From Mycolicibacterium goodii (GTDB lineage Bacteria; Actinomycetota; Actinomycetes; Mycobacteriales; Mycobacteriaceae): a stretch of 64,000 bases of DNA. Shown here piece by piece: positions 34,655-42,497 of the stretch. The number at the start of each line of letters is the position of its first letter. Within the stretch, counting starts at the first letter, position 1. Below the pieces are notes generated by a model, which made no database searches, was not told the DNA's origin, and worked only from the letters and a program-made list of their open reading frames with translations. A program made the translations under genes and the position numbers. The stretch covers positions 744,001-808,000 of the forward strand of contig NZ_CP092364.2 in the NCBI RefSeq assembly GCF_022370755.2, read 5' to 3'.

Positions 34655-36397
34655 TCACCGCGACTGCGGCACGCGTTCGACGCCCATGCCGAGCCGTTCC
34701 GGTACGTGCATGCGCGCGAAGATCTGCGCGACGGCGGGCCCGCTCAGCGTCGATCGGGTGAACAGGCTGATGAGGATCATCGTCAGGAATGCCAGTGGCA
34801 CGCTCACCGCGGCCGGATATCCGATCATCACCGCGGGCCACCCGTCGAGGACGTTCTCGTCGACGCCACCGGCGACCGCGATGAGCACCGCGCTGCCGCA
34901 CACCAATCCGCCGACCACCAGTCCGCACACCGCGCCCACCACGGTCAGGCCACGCCACCATATCCCGAGCACCAGCAGCGGGCACAGCGTCGACGCCGCA
35001 ACTGCGAACGCCAGCCCGACACTGCGGGACAGCTCAAGCCCGGATACGAACAGCGACAACGGAAGCGGGATGATCCCGCCGATCACGGCCGCGACCCGGA
35101 AGTCACGCACCCGGCCCCGCAGCACGTCGGTGGCCAGCGCGCCGGCGACGCTCACCAGCAGGCCCGACGACGTCGCCAGGAAGGCGGCGATCGCGCCGGC
35201 CGCCACCAGCGCGGCCAGCAGTTGGCCGAGCGCGCCGCCGATCGCGGCGCCGGGCGCCAGCAGCACCGCGGCATCGGCCGTTCCGGTGATCAGCAGCTGA
35301 GGTACGTACAGCCGGGAGAACACGCCCAGCAGTGTGGGAAACAGGTAGAACAGCGACAGCAGTGCGATCACCGCCAGCGCGGTGCGCCGCGCGGCCCTGC
35401 CGTCCGGGTTGGTGTAGAAGCGCACCAGTACGTGCGGCAGGCCCATCGTGCCGAGGAACGTCGCGACGATGATCGACACCACCTGGTACAGCGGGTGCCC
35501 GCCGCCCAGACCACCGCCGGAGGCCAGCCACTGCGAGCCGGTACTCGGCGTGCCGGCGACAACGGGAGTGGCCGCGCCCGCATCGAGGGTGAGGGTGGTT
35601 CCCGCGTCGAGCGTGTGGTCGCCCCGGCTCCCGATCGGCGCGGCCTCGACGTCACGGCCGTCGAGGGTTCCGGTGACCGTGATCCCTGCCGGTTCGACGA
35701 CGCGGACGACGACGTCGGTGTCGATCGCGACGGTGGTCTGCTGGTCGACGCTCGGCGGCAGCGGACCGCCCAGTTCGCCGCGGTCGCTGATGAACAGGCC
35801 GAGCAGGGCCAGCGCCGGTATCGCGATCGCGGTGAGCTTGAGCCAGTACTGGAATGCCTGTACGAAGGTGATCGAGCGCATGCCGCCCGCGACCACGTTG
35901 GCGATCACGATCGTTCCGACCAGCAGCGGGCCGATCCAGACCGGAACGCCCAGCAGCGTTTTCAGCGCCAGCCCGGCGCCCTGGTACTGCGGGGCCAGGT
36001 AGAACACGCAGATCACCACGACGACGAGCATCGCGACCTTGCGCAACCACGCCGAGCCGAGCCGGAATTCGGCGAAATCGGGCACGGTGTAGGCGCCGGA
36101 GCGGCGCAGCGGGGCGGCGACGAACAGCAGCAGGCCCAGGTAGCCCGCGGTGAAACCCACCGGATACCACAGCGCGTCGGCGCCGTACTTGGCGATCAGT
36201 CCGGCCACCCCCAGAAACGATGCGGCCGAAAGGTATTCACCGGAGATGGCGGCGGCGTTCCACCGGGAGCCGACGCTGCGGGAGGCCACGAGGAAGTCGG
36301 ACGTGGTGCGCGAGAACTTCACACCGTAGGCGCCGATCGCGATGGTGGCGACGGCGGCGAACAGCAGTGCGGCGGCGGTGAGAGGGGAGCCGGTCAT
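34655..36397 (-). CDS. Sodium/solute symporter (SSS), monocarboxylate-type, last gene of the HK/RR operon
   Basis: 580 residues with SSS signatures: SGEYLSAASFLGVAGLIAKY, VVAGGMRSITFVQAFQYWLK and GTMGLPHVLVRFYTNPDGRA, close to MctC/ActP. A polar insertion of about 90 residues (about 206-300, Asp/Thr/Gly-rich, from RGELGGPLPPS to SGGGLGGGHP) is placed between two helices on the probable outer side, larger than in the ActP-like protein at 30990-32621. Its start overlaps the small membrane protein gene by four bases. The sensor kinase and LytTR regulator of the same operon suggest induction by its own substrate, possibly pyruvate or another monocarboxylate (inference). Confidence 0.87.
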   Translation of the reverse strand: MTGSPLTAAALLFAAVATIAIGAYGVKFSRTTSDFLVASRSVGSRWNAAAISGEYLSAASFLGVAGLIAKYGADALWYPVGFTAGYLGLLLFVAAPLRRSGAYTVPDFAEFRLGSAWLRKVAMLVVVVICVFYLAPQYQGAGLALKTLLGVPVWIGPLLVGTIVIANVVAGGMRSITFVQAFQYWLKLTAIAIPALALLGLFISDRGELGGPLPPSVDQQTTVAIDTDVVVRVVEPAGITVTGTLDGRDVEAAPIGSRGDHTLDAGTTLTLDAGAATPVVAGTPSTGSQWLASGGGLGGGHPLYQVVSIIVATFLGTMGLPHVLVRFYTNPDGRAARRTALAVIALLSLFYLFPTLLGVFSRLYVPQLLITGTADAAVLLAPGAAIGGALGQLLAALVAAGAIAAFLATSSGLLVSVAGALATDVLRGRVRDFRVAAVIGGIIPLPLSLFVSGLELSRSVGLAFAVAASTLCPLLVLGIWWRGLTVVGAVCGLVVGGLVCGSAVLIAVAGGVDENVLDGWPAVMIGYPAAVSVPLAFLTMILISLFTRSTLSGPAVAQIFARMHVPERLGMGVERVPQSR

Positions 36398-36792
36398 GGT
36401 TCGCTGTCGACCACGCGGACGAAGTCCCGCTCGCCCTGTTCGGCCAGCCGGACATAGATGCGCCCCACCCCGTAGAGCAGGGGATAGATCAGCCCGGCCA
36501 GGATCAGCCAGTTCAGCCGGATCCCGAACACGCTGAGTGCCGCCAGTTGCGGTGCGGCCGTGGTGAACAGCACCACGGCCGCGACGATCGAGACCACCAC
36601 CGCGGCCAGGCGCAGCGCCAGCCCGAGTTGGGCGCGCATCAGCCCCCGCACGAGCGCATCGCCCACCTGCGTCTGTTCCTGCACCTCGATGCGGGTGCGG
36701 ACCATACGGGCGCCGCGGCGGTGGGCGAGCACCACGCGTTGTCGGCCGGCGGCGGGCCGCGAATTCTGGCCAGTCCGCTCCCCGCTAGTCAT
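36394..36792 (-). CDS. Small membrane protein coupled to the SSS permease
   Basis: 132 residues from ATG 36792 (GTG 36798 is an alternative). Two helices are visible: LALRLAAVVVSIVAAVVLF and LNWLILAGLIYPLLYGVGRI, after a basic N-terminus with RRGARMVRTRIEVQEQTQV. The layout and position match the DUF485-like small partners encoded before SSS carriers, although the DUF485 motif is not clear. It overlaps the regulator gene by eight bases and the permease by four. Confidence 0.75.
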   Translation of the reverse strand: MTSGERTGQNSRPAAGRQRVVLAHRRGARMVRTRIEVQEQTQVGDALVRGLMRAQLGLALRLAAVVVSIVAAVVLFTTAAPQLAALSVFGIRLNWLILAGLIYPLLYGVGRIYVRLAEQGERDFVRVVDSEP

Positions 36793-37570
36793 CGGCACCG
36801 GTCGGTTTCAGGTTGCGCATGGGGTCGCGGATCAGCCGATCGCGCAGTTCCCGGGCCTGCCTGCGGCTCACCGGCAGTTCGACCGCGGGCGAGGCGCCGT
36901 TGGCACGCAGGCGCACCAGCACCGCACCGTCTGCCGTGCGCAGCCCGGTCACCTGCCGCAGCGAGACCAGATACGACCGGTGGATCCGCTGGAACCCGTG
37001 GTCGCGCCAGCGGGTCTCCAAGGTGCTCAACGGGATTCGTACCAGGTGTGCACCCGTGGCCGAGTGCAGCCTGGCGTAGTCGCCCTCGGCTTCGACCCAA
37101 CCGATGCTGTCGCGCGGCACCAGGTGGGTGATGCCGCCGAGTTCGGCGGGGATCACCGCGGATTCCTGATCGTCCGGTGGCACGTCGGCCGTCGGCGCGG
37201 GTGCGGCGCCCACCCGGCGCACCGCCTCGTCGAGGCGGTTCTGCCGGATCGGCTTGAGCAGATAATCGACGGCGCCCACGTCGAACGCCGCGACCGCCTT
37301 GTCGTCATGGGCGGTGACGAACACCACCGCGGGCCGGTGCGCGAAGTTCGTGAGGACACCGGCGAGTTCGATGCCCGAGAGCCCCGGCATGTTGATGTCG
37401 AGGAACACCGCGTCGATGGTGTGGCGGTTCAACTCGCGCAGCGCCGAGGTGGCGTCGGAGGCCGTGAGGACCTCGGCGACATCGGGGTTACGGCCCAGCA
37501 GGTAGGCCAGCTCGTCGAGGGCGGGAGCCTCGTCGTCGACCGCGAGTACCGTCAGCGCGCGTCCGCTCAT
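36785..37570 (-). CDS. LytTR-family response regulator
   Basis: 261 residues: receiver domain about 5-120 with Asp12/Asp13, phospho-acceptor Asp58 in FLDINMPG and Lys106 in YLLKP; LytTR DNA-binding domain about 148-250 with GDYARLHS, RWRDHGFQRIHRSYLVSL and VSRRQARELRD. It is of the same class as LytR, BtsR and YpdB. It overlaps the kinase gene by four bases (37567-37570), so a cognate pair is certain by context. Targets are likely within its own operon (the SSS permease) or a nearby promoter. Confidence 0.93.
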   Translation of the reverse strand: MSGRALTVLAVDDEAPALDELAYLLGRNPDVAEVLTASDATSALRELNRHTIDAVFLDINMPGLSGIELAGVLTNFAHRPAVVFVTAHDDKAVAAFDVGAVDYLLKPIRQNRLDEAVRRVGAAPAPTADVPPDDQESAVIPAELGGITHLVPRDSIGWVEAEGDYARLHSATGAHLVRIPLSTLETRWRDHGFQRIHRSYLVSLRQVTGLRTADGAVLVRLRANGASPAVELPVSRRQARELRDRLIRDPMRNLKPTGADD

Positions 37571-38766
37571 CCGAATGCACCTCCGCCGGCGTGCACACCG
37601 GATCGGAACTTCGGTACCCGCATCATGACCTTGGTTCCTGCTCCTATCGCCGTCTCGACCACAAGACCGTAATCGTTGCCGAACGCCGCGCGCAGGCGAT
37701 GGTCCACATTCGTCAAACCCACGTGGGCGCCCTGGTCGGTGCGATCGGCGAGCGCATCACCGTGACCGGCCTTCAGGATTTCCGGATCCATGCCGGCGCC
37801 GTCGTCTTCGACGGAGATGACGCAGTCCGCGCCCTCGTCGCGTGCGATGATCTCGACCGTTCCACCGCCCTGACCCGCCAGCCCGTGGCGCACGGCGTTC
37901 TCGACGAGCGGTTGCAGCGCGAGGAACGGCACCACGACGTTGAGCACCTCGGGTGCCACCTGCAGCCGCACCTTCAGCGACTGCCCGAACCGGGCGCGCT
38001 CCAGGGTGAGGTAGCGGTCGATGTTGCGCAGCTCGTCGGCGAGCGTCGTGTACTGGCCGGCGGCCCGGAACGAGTACCGCGTGAAATCGGCGAACTCCAG
38101 GATCAGCTCGCGGGCACGGTCGGGGTCGGTGCGCACGAACGACGCGATGGTGTTGAGCGCGTTGTAGATGAAGTGCGGGCTGATCTGCGCGCGCAGTGCG
38201 AGCACCTCGGCGCGGTCCAGCCGGGCGCGTGACGCGTCGAGTTCGGCGAGTTCGATCTGGCTCGCGGCGTATCGCGCCACCTCGCCGATGGCGCCGAGCA
38301 TGCCCGGTCCCGGTGTGTTCGCGGTGACCACCACGAGAGCGCCGAGCACGTCCCCGCTCTCGGTGAGCAGCGGTTGGGCCACCACGGTCATCGGTCGGGC
38401 GCCGGTGAGCATGCGGCGCTGGTCGGCGATCGAGTCGCGGGCCGTGCTCGTGCAGGTGTCGACAATGTCGGTCTGCCACAGCGCGTCGTCGTCGGGGTCG
38501 AGCGCGAGCAACTGGCCGTCACCGTCGAACAGCGCGAGTCCCTGCGTGACCGTGAGCCCGCGCAGGTACGGCGCCGCGGTCTGCGCGGAGTCGGTGTCGA
38601 GGCCGCGGCGCAGCGCGCGTGCCGCCGACGATGCCGTGTGCAGGGCCGCGTGCACGGCGCGCTCGGTGGGCGTGGCGACGACGCGACGGGTGCGCACCAC
38701 CACGACCGCGACCACGGCCGTCAGCATCAGCGCCGACGCCAGCGCTATCGCAACCTCGAACGACAC
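37567..38766 (-). CDS. LytS-type sensor histidine kinase with a single membrane helix
   Basis: 399 residues. One N-terminal helix (about 7-24) is followed by a GAF/PAS-like region (about 55-155, with GLALFDGDGQLLALDPDD) and a HisKA_7TM-less LytS kinase core. His198 in ISPHFIYNALNTIASF is the phospho-site; LQPLVENAVRHGL (N box) and SVEDDGAGMD (G1) form the ATPase. BtsS and LytS carry several membrane helices with a 5TM-Lyt domain, but this kinase has only one, so the signal is likely sensed in the cytoplasm or at the membrane surface (inference). It is the first gene of the four-gene operon ending at the permease. Confidence 0.92.
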   Translation of the reverse strand: MSFEVAIALASALMLTAVVAVVVVRTRRVVATPTERAVHAALHTASSAARALRRGLDTDSAQTAAPYLRGLTVTQGLALFDGDGQLLALDPDDDALWQTDIVDTCTSTARDSIADQRRMLTGARPMTVVAQPLLTESGDVLGALVVVTANTPGPGMLGAIGEVARYAASQIELAELDASRARLDRAEVLALRAQISPHFIYNALNTIASFVRTDPDRARELILEFADFTRYSFRAAGQYTTLADELRNIDRYLTLERARFGQSLKVRLQVAPEVLNVVVPFLALQPLVENAVRHGLAGQGGGTVEIIARDEGADCVISVEDDGAGMDPEILKAGHGDALADRTDQGAHVGLTNVDHRLRAAFGNDYGLVVETAIGAGTKVMMRVPKFRSGVHAGGGAFG

Positions 38767-38788
38767 TGTTGAGACACTATTGGAGGCA

Positions 38789-39085
38789 CTACTGAACGGG
38801 GCAGGCGTATTGCTGCGCCACGCTCATGACCCGCTGTTGCGCGCCCGGCCCGATGACACCTTGTGCCGCCAGTTCCAAACCGATGTAACCGGGAATGCCG
38901 CCCACACACGCCTGATGGGCAACGCGCCACGCCGTGTCCGGGTTCAGGTGATAGCCGTTGCGTTCCAGGCCCTGCATGTACTCGTCGAACGCCGGTGTGC
39001 CCTGGTCGGGAATGGCATGTGCCACGGCGGCCAAGGCGATCGCGGTCCCCACCGCGGCAACAAAAGGCGCAATCACACGTTTCAC
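38789..39085 (-). CDS. DUF732 secreted protein
   Basis: 98 residues from GTG 39085, with GGAGAA 6 bases upstream; an ATG at 39112 would add nine residues before the signal peptide. The signal peptide is VKRVIAPFVAAVGTAIALAA, with cleavage likely after AHA. The mature part has the DUF732 pattern: a helix with FDEYMQGLERNGYHL, a Cys in HQACVGG and a C-terminal Cys in QQYACPVQ, likely a disulfide. DUF732 proteins are abundant small exported proteins of mycobacteria; their role is not established. Confidence 0.85.
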   Translation of the reverse strand: MKRVIAPFVAAVGTAIALAAVAHAIPDQGTPAFDEYMQGLERNGYHLNPDTAWRVAHQACVGGIPGYIGLELAAQGVIGPGAQQRVMSVAQQYACPVQ

Positions 39086-39219
39086 GTCGTTCTCCAGGGG
39101 CGTCACCGGCAAATATGGCTACACGTTCGCACACCGCACCGACACAGGCGTCGGAAATCCCGCAAAGGCGTCCCATCTGACCCGATCCCAGGCCGGTGCC
39201 GCGCGTCTAAACTGACCAG

Positions 39220-39801
39220 GTGCCCACCCTGCAGCTAGTGCAAGATCCAGAAGCCGACGCGCTGTTGGAGTCCAACCCGTTCGCGCTGCTCGTCGGCATG
39301 CTGCTCGATCAGCAGATCCCGATGGAGACCGCGTTCGCGGGGCCCAAGAAGCTCGCGGATCGCATCGGCAAGGTCGACGCCACGCACATCGCCGAGTACC
39401 ACCCCGACGAGTTCGCCGAGAAGTTCTCCGAAACCCCTGCCGTCCACCGCTTTCCGGGCTCGATGGCCAAGCGGGTCCAGGCGCTCGCGCAGGCCGTCGT
39501 CGACGACTACGACGGTGACGTCACGGCGATCTGGACCGGCGGCGACCCCGACGGGCCCGAGGTGCTGCGCCGGCTCAAGCGACTGCCCGGGTTCGGTGAC
39601 CAGAAGGCCCGGATCTTCCTGGCGCTGCTGGGCAAGCAGTACGGCGTGACACCGGACGGCTGGCGCGAGGCCGCGGGCGACTACGGCAAACCGGGCACCT
39701 ACATGTCGGTCGCCGATGTCGTTGACGCCGGGTCGCTGCAAAAGGTCCGCGCGTACAAGAAGGACATGAAGGCCGCCGCGAAGGCCGCCAAGGCCAAGTA
39801 G
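39220..39801 (+). CDS. HhH-GPD-type base-excision-repair-like protein (Rv1156-like)
   Basis: 193 residues from GTG 39220. The N-terminal ESNPFALLVGMLLDQQIPME matches the start of the HhH-GPD glycosylase fold, and the helix-hairpin-helix is LKRLPGFGDQKARIFLALLG near residues 120-139. A Lys/Ala-rich tail (KKDMKAAAKAAKAK) ends it. The catalytic Lys/Asp pattern of full glycosylases is not obvious, so it may bind DNA without cleaving it. The ortholog by position is Rv1156. Confidence 0.83.
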   Translation: MPTLQLVQDPEADALLESNPFALLVGMLLDQQIPMETAFAGPKKLADRIGKVDATHIAEYHPDEFAEKFSETPAVHRFPGSMAKRVQALAQAVVDDYDGDVTAIWTGGDPDGPEVLRRLKRLPGFGDQKARIFLALLGKQYGVTPDGWREAAGDYGKPGTYMSVADVVDAGSLQKVRAYKKDMKAAAKAAKAK

Positions 39802-39813
39802 GCAAGTAGCCGA

Positions 39814-40467
39814 TCAGAACGGTGCGCCGTCGAAGCGTTCCCGCGTGGCGATCTCGGAGACCGGCTTGCGGGTGAGCCTGGTGGGCTGGTGGGCGGGCTT
39901 GCCGAGCGGCAGGATCGCGGCGACGGCGTAGTCGTCGGGAATGGCGAGCAGCTCTTTGATCTTCGGTTCCTCGGCGATCGCCATCGTGGTGAGCACGCCG
40001 CCGAAACCCTCGTTGCGGGCCGAAAGCAGGATGTTCCACGCGAACGGGTACACCGATGCGCCGGGCACCACGCCGATCCGGTCGAGGTGCTGATCGAGCG
40101 CCGCGACCACCCCGAGATCGACACAGACGACGACCACGACCGCGGCATCGACCAGTGGTGAGGCGCGGGGGACGTCGACCGTGACGAGGTCTTCTTCGGT
40201 GACGGCGGTGCCGTGCAACGGGTTCCACGGATTCTCGCCGATGCGCTTCTGGGCGATGTAGCGGCGCCATCCGGTGACGCTCAGATCGGCAAGCTTCTCT
40301 CGGGTCTCACGGTCGCGGACCACCACCAACCGCGTGCCCTGCCGGTTACCGCCGCTGGGCGCGAACCGGGCGTTGTCCAGAATGCGTTCCAGCACGTCGT
40401 CGGGTAGCGGGTCGTCGGTGAACTGCCGGATTGCCGCGGTTGTGCGGACGACGTCGGTGAACTCCAT
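39814..40467 (-). CDS. Nitroreductase-family FMN oxidoreductase
   Basis: A 217-residue nitroreductase-fold protein. RQFTDDPLPDDVLERILDNA and RFAPSGGNRQGTRLVVV (FMN phosphate and isoalloxazine contacts) are at the N-terminus, and LLSARNEGFGGVLTT with EEPKIKELLAIPDDY near the C-terminus. The dimeric enzyme reduces nitro, quinone or ene substrates with NAD(P)H. It is convergent with the HhH gene and divergent from the DUF1059 gene, 45 bases away. Confidence 0.88.
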   Translation of the reverse strand: MEFTDVVRTTAAIRQFTDDPLPDDVLERILDNARFAPSGGNRQGTRLVVVRDRETREKLADLSVTGWRRYIAQKRIGENPWNPLHGTAVTEEDLVTVDVPRASPLVDAAVVVVVCVDLGVVAALDQHLDRIGVVPGASVYPFAWNILLSARNEGFGGVLTTMAIAEEPKIKELLAIPDDYAVAAILPLGKPAHQPTRLTRKPVSEIATRERFDGAPF

Positions 40468-40512
40468 GGGCGGATCCTTTTGCCTTTCGTATTCCTATGC
40501 AATGGTGAACAT

Positions 40513-40662
40513 ATGGCGAAGACACATCTGAACTGCCCCTGCGGGGAAGCGATCGTCGGCACCGACGAGGACGATCTGGTCGAGAAGGCCCAGACCCATC
40601 TGGCCGAATCTCATCCAGGTCGCGAGTACGACCGCGAGATGATCCTCTTCATGGCCTACTGA
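40513..40662 (+). CDS. DUF1059 small protein, 49 aa
   Basis: ATG 40513 to TGA 40660-40662 encodes a 49-residue DUF1059 protein: MAKTHLNCPCGEAIVG, DEDDLVEKAQTHLAESHPGR, EMILFMAY. The paired cysteines (CPC) and histidines could bind a metal. DUF1059 proteins are small and of unknown function. A longer in-frame version from 40480 has no family match in front of this Met. A strong terminator follows at 40687. Confidence 0.85.
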   Translation: MAKTHLNCPCGEAIVGTDEDDLVEKAQTHLAESHPGREYDREMILFMAY

Positions 40663-40686
40663 TCCACCCCGGATCCGCCTCGAACA

Positions 40687-40727
40687 AAATTCCCGGTCGC
40701 CGGCATGTCGCCAGCGACCGGGAATTT
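40687..40727. terminator. 14-bp stem-loop, bidirectional terminator
   Basis: AAATTCCCGGTCGC (40687-40700) pairs perfectly with GCGACCGGGAATTT (40714-40727); the 13-base spacer contains a nested GGC/GCC. A/T ends outside a GC core suit rho-independent termination on both strands. It lies between the convergent DUF1059 and Rv1157c-like genes. Confidence 0.82.
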
Positions 40728-40752
40728 CGTTTCCCCATTTTTCTCGATGTGG

Positions 40753-41703
40753 TCAGGGCACCACCGTGGATCCGATGGTGGGCATGAACTGACACTGCTT
40801 CTCGGTCGTCGTGACCTGGCCGAAGATCGTGGAAATGATGCTGCCCGACCCGGTGTCGGCGATCGCGGTCAGCGTCGTCGGACCCTGTGGGTTGAGGTCC
40901 GGCCGCGGCTTCAGCGTGGCACTGCCCGACTTGCCGGTGGTCAGGTTCACCCAGGTGACGTTGAGTGGCAGCTTCTGCTCGGCGGCCGGGCCGGGGGTGC
41001 CGATCGCGGTGAACACGTACGCCGTCTGGCCGGGTCCCGGACCGGGCAGCGGAATCTTCGCGGGGCCCGCCACCGAGATGGCGGTCGCGAGGACGTTCCC
41101 GCCGTCGGAGAGGCACCCGTTGCTGATCGACGGATACATGAACTCTTGCGTCGGCGGCGCGTCAGGGCCGAATCCCGGAGCCGGGGCCGGAGCCCCGCCC
41201 GGGGCAGGCGCCGGAGCGGGTGCGGCGGCCTCGGGAGCCGGTGCGGGAGCCGGAGCGGCCTCGGGAGCCGGTGCCGGAGCGGCCAGGGGTTCGGCGGCAG
41301 GCGGCAGCGCCTCGGCGGGACCGACGGCGTGCGCCGGGTCGACGCCGGCGGGCAGGTGCGCGTCGACCCCGGCACCGGCCGCCGGGATGTGTTCTGGCGT
41401 CGCGGTAACCGGTTCGGCGACGAACTGGTTGACCGCCGTCGCCACATTGCGAGAGTCGGCGGGTTCGGTCTTGTTGGCAGCGAATGCCTGAGCCGCGGCC
41501 ATCAACAACTGCGCGGCACCGGCCGGATCGGCCGCCGCCTGCTGGATGACCGGGCTCAGCCCCTGCACCGCGGACAGTCCCGGCGCCTGCGCGGGGTCGA
41601 TCGGCAGCGGTCCCGGCTCGGCGTGCGCGACAGCGGTGCCGAGGAACAGCGCGGCCGACGAACCGATCGCGACGGCGGTGGCGAGGAACGTTTTCGGTGA
41701 CAT
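40753..41703 (-). CDS. Ala/Pro-rich secreted protein (Rv1157c-like)
   Basis: 316 residues. The signal peptide MSPKTFLATAVAIGSSAALF is cleaved probably after AHA near residue 28. The middle (about 115-180) is a low-complexity region of PAPAPE and GGAPAP units that may be extended in the cell wall. The C-terminal 130 residues look folded, with two cysteines (NGCLSDGG and KQCQFMP). No enzymatic motif is recognised. The leader before ATG shares ATTGGGAGA with the gene at 41745-42347, suggesting common translation control. Ortholog by position: Rv1157c. Confidence 0.82.
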   Translation of the reverse strand: MSPKTFLATAVAIGSSAALFLGTAVAHAEPGPLPIDPAQAPGLSAVQGLSPVIQQAAADPAGAAQLLMAAAQAFAANKTEPADSRNVATAVNQFVAEPVTATPEHIPAAGAGVDAHLPAGVDPAHAVGPAEALPPAAEPLAAPAPAPEAAPAPAPAPEAAAPAPAPAPGGAPAPAPGFGPDAPPTQEFMYPSISNGCLSDGGNVLATAISVAGPAKIPLPGPGPGQTAYVFTAIGTPGPAAEQKLPLNVTWVNLTTGKSGSATLKPRPDLNPQGPTTLTAIADTGSGSIISTIFGQVTTTEKQCQFMPTIGSTVVP

Positions 41704-41744
41704 GACTCTCCCAATGGGTTTCGACGGTCAGACCAGTTCGGGGA

Positions 41745-42347
41745 TCACGGCAGGCCGGCGGTCAGCAGCGGCGCCAGCGATCCCGCGGGTGCGTTCGCCG
41801 CGATGGCCGGTGCGGCCGCCGCGGGTGCTCCCACCGTCGGAACCACGGCGTTGGCGGTGGTCGGGGCGAGAGCGGTCAACGAGGCGAGGTCACCCGGGAT
41901 GTTGACCGACTGCGGCAGCGGGAACGGCATACCGGGCACCTGCGGGATCGTGACCTCGGCCGACGGGACGAGTGATCCCACACTGTTGGCGGCGGGGGCA
42001 GCGGCCGGAGTCGCCGGGGTTGCCGCAGGGAAGAGCGATGTCGCGGCAGGGGCGGCCGGCTGCGACGCCGCGGGGGCCTGCGGCAGCGTCAGGGTCGCCT
42101 GCGCCGTCGGCTGCGGCGCCGGAGCCTGTGCCGGGGTGCCGGTGAGCGCGGAGGCGACGCCCTGCAGCAGCTGCGGCGCGGCGCCCGGCAGGCCGGCCAC
42201 TTGGTTGACCACCGGCAGGTTGGGCATCGGCGCGGGCGGAACCGGGACCGGCTCGGCGTTGGCCGCGCCGCTCAGGGCCACCGCGACCGGGAGAGCGCCC
42301 GCTGCCGCGATCATGCCGGTGGAAATGGCTTTCCAGGTGAATTTCAT
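41745..42347 (-). CDS. Ala/Pro-rich secreted protein (Rv1158c-like)
   Basis: 200 residues with a signal peptide (MKFTWKAISTGMIAAAGALP, cleavage near ANA). The mature protein is Ala/Pro/Val-rich (PVPPAPMPNLPVVNQV, QAPAASQPAAPAA) with no cysteines in the mature part that I can see. It is paralogous in style, though not clearly in sequence, to the downstream Rv1157c-like gene and shares its ATTGGGAGA leader. Upstream lies a cluster of GTTAC direct repeats (42395-42465). Function is unknown; envelope placement is inferred from its signal peptide and from the neighbouring pimE gene. Confidence 0.8.
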   Translation of the reverse strand: MKFTWKAISTGMIAAAGALPVAVALSGAANAEPVPVPPAPMPNLPVVNQVAGLPGAAPQLLQGVASALTGTPAQAPAPQPTAQATLTLPQAPAASQPAAPAATSLFPAATPATPAAAPAANSVGSLVPSAEVTIPQVPGMPFPLPQSVNIPGDLASLTALAPTTANAVVPTVGAPAAAAPAIAANAPAGSLAPLLTAGLP

Positions 42348-42394
42348 CGTTCTCCCAATCGGTTGACTTGCACGTCTGCGCCTGAACGTATCGA

Positions 42395-42465
42395 GTTACT
42401 GGTGTTACTCAAGTGACACGTGTGGCGGTTATTCAACCGTTACGGCAGTGAGGGTCAACGGTTAC
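42395..42465. promoter_or_regulatory. Cluster of GTTAC direct repeats in the Rv1158c/pimE intergenic region
   Basis: GTTAC occurs at 42395-42399, 42404-42408, 42439-42443 and 42461-42465, and GTGAC at 42413-42417. The first three pentamers are exactly 9 bases apart. On the minus strand these read GTAAC/GTCAC direct repeats, similar to the type of site reported for the actinobacterial response regulator MtrA (recalled, not checked). The cluster sits between divergent starts of the secreted-protein gene and pimE and could control either. Confidence 0.4.
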
Positions 42466-42497
42466 CGGGACGCTAAAGTCGGGGCGTAGACACGAAC

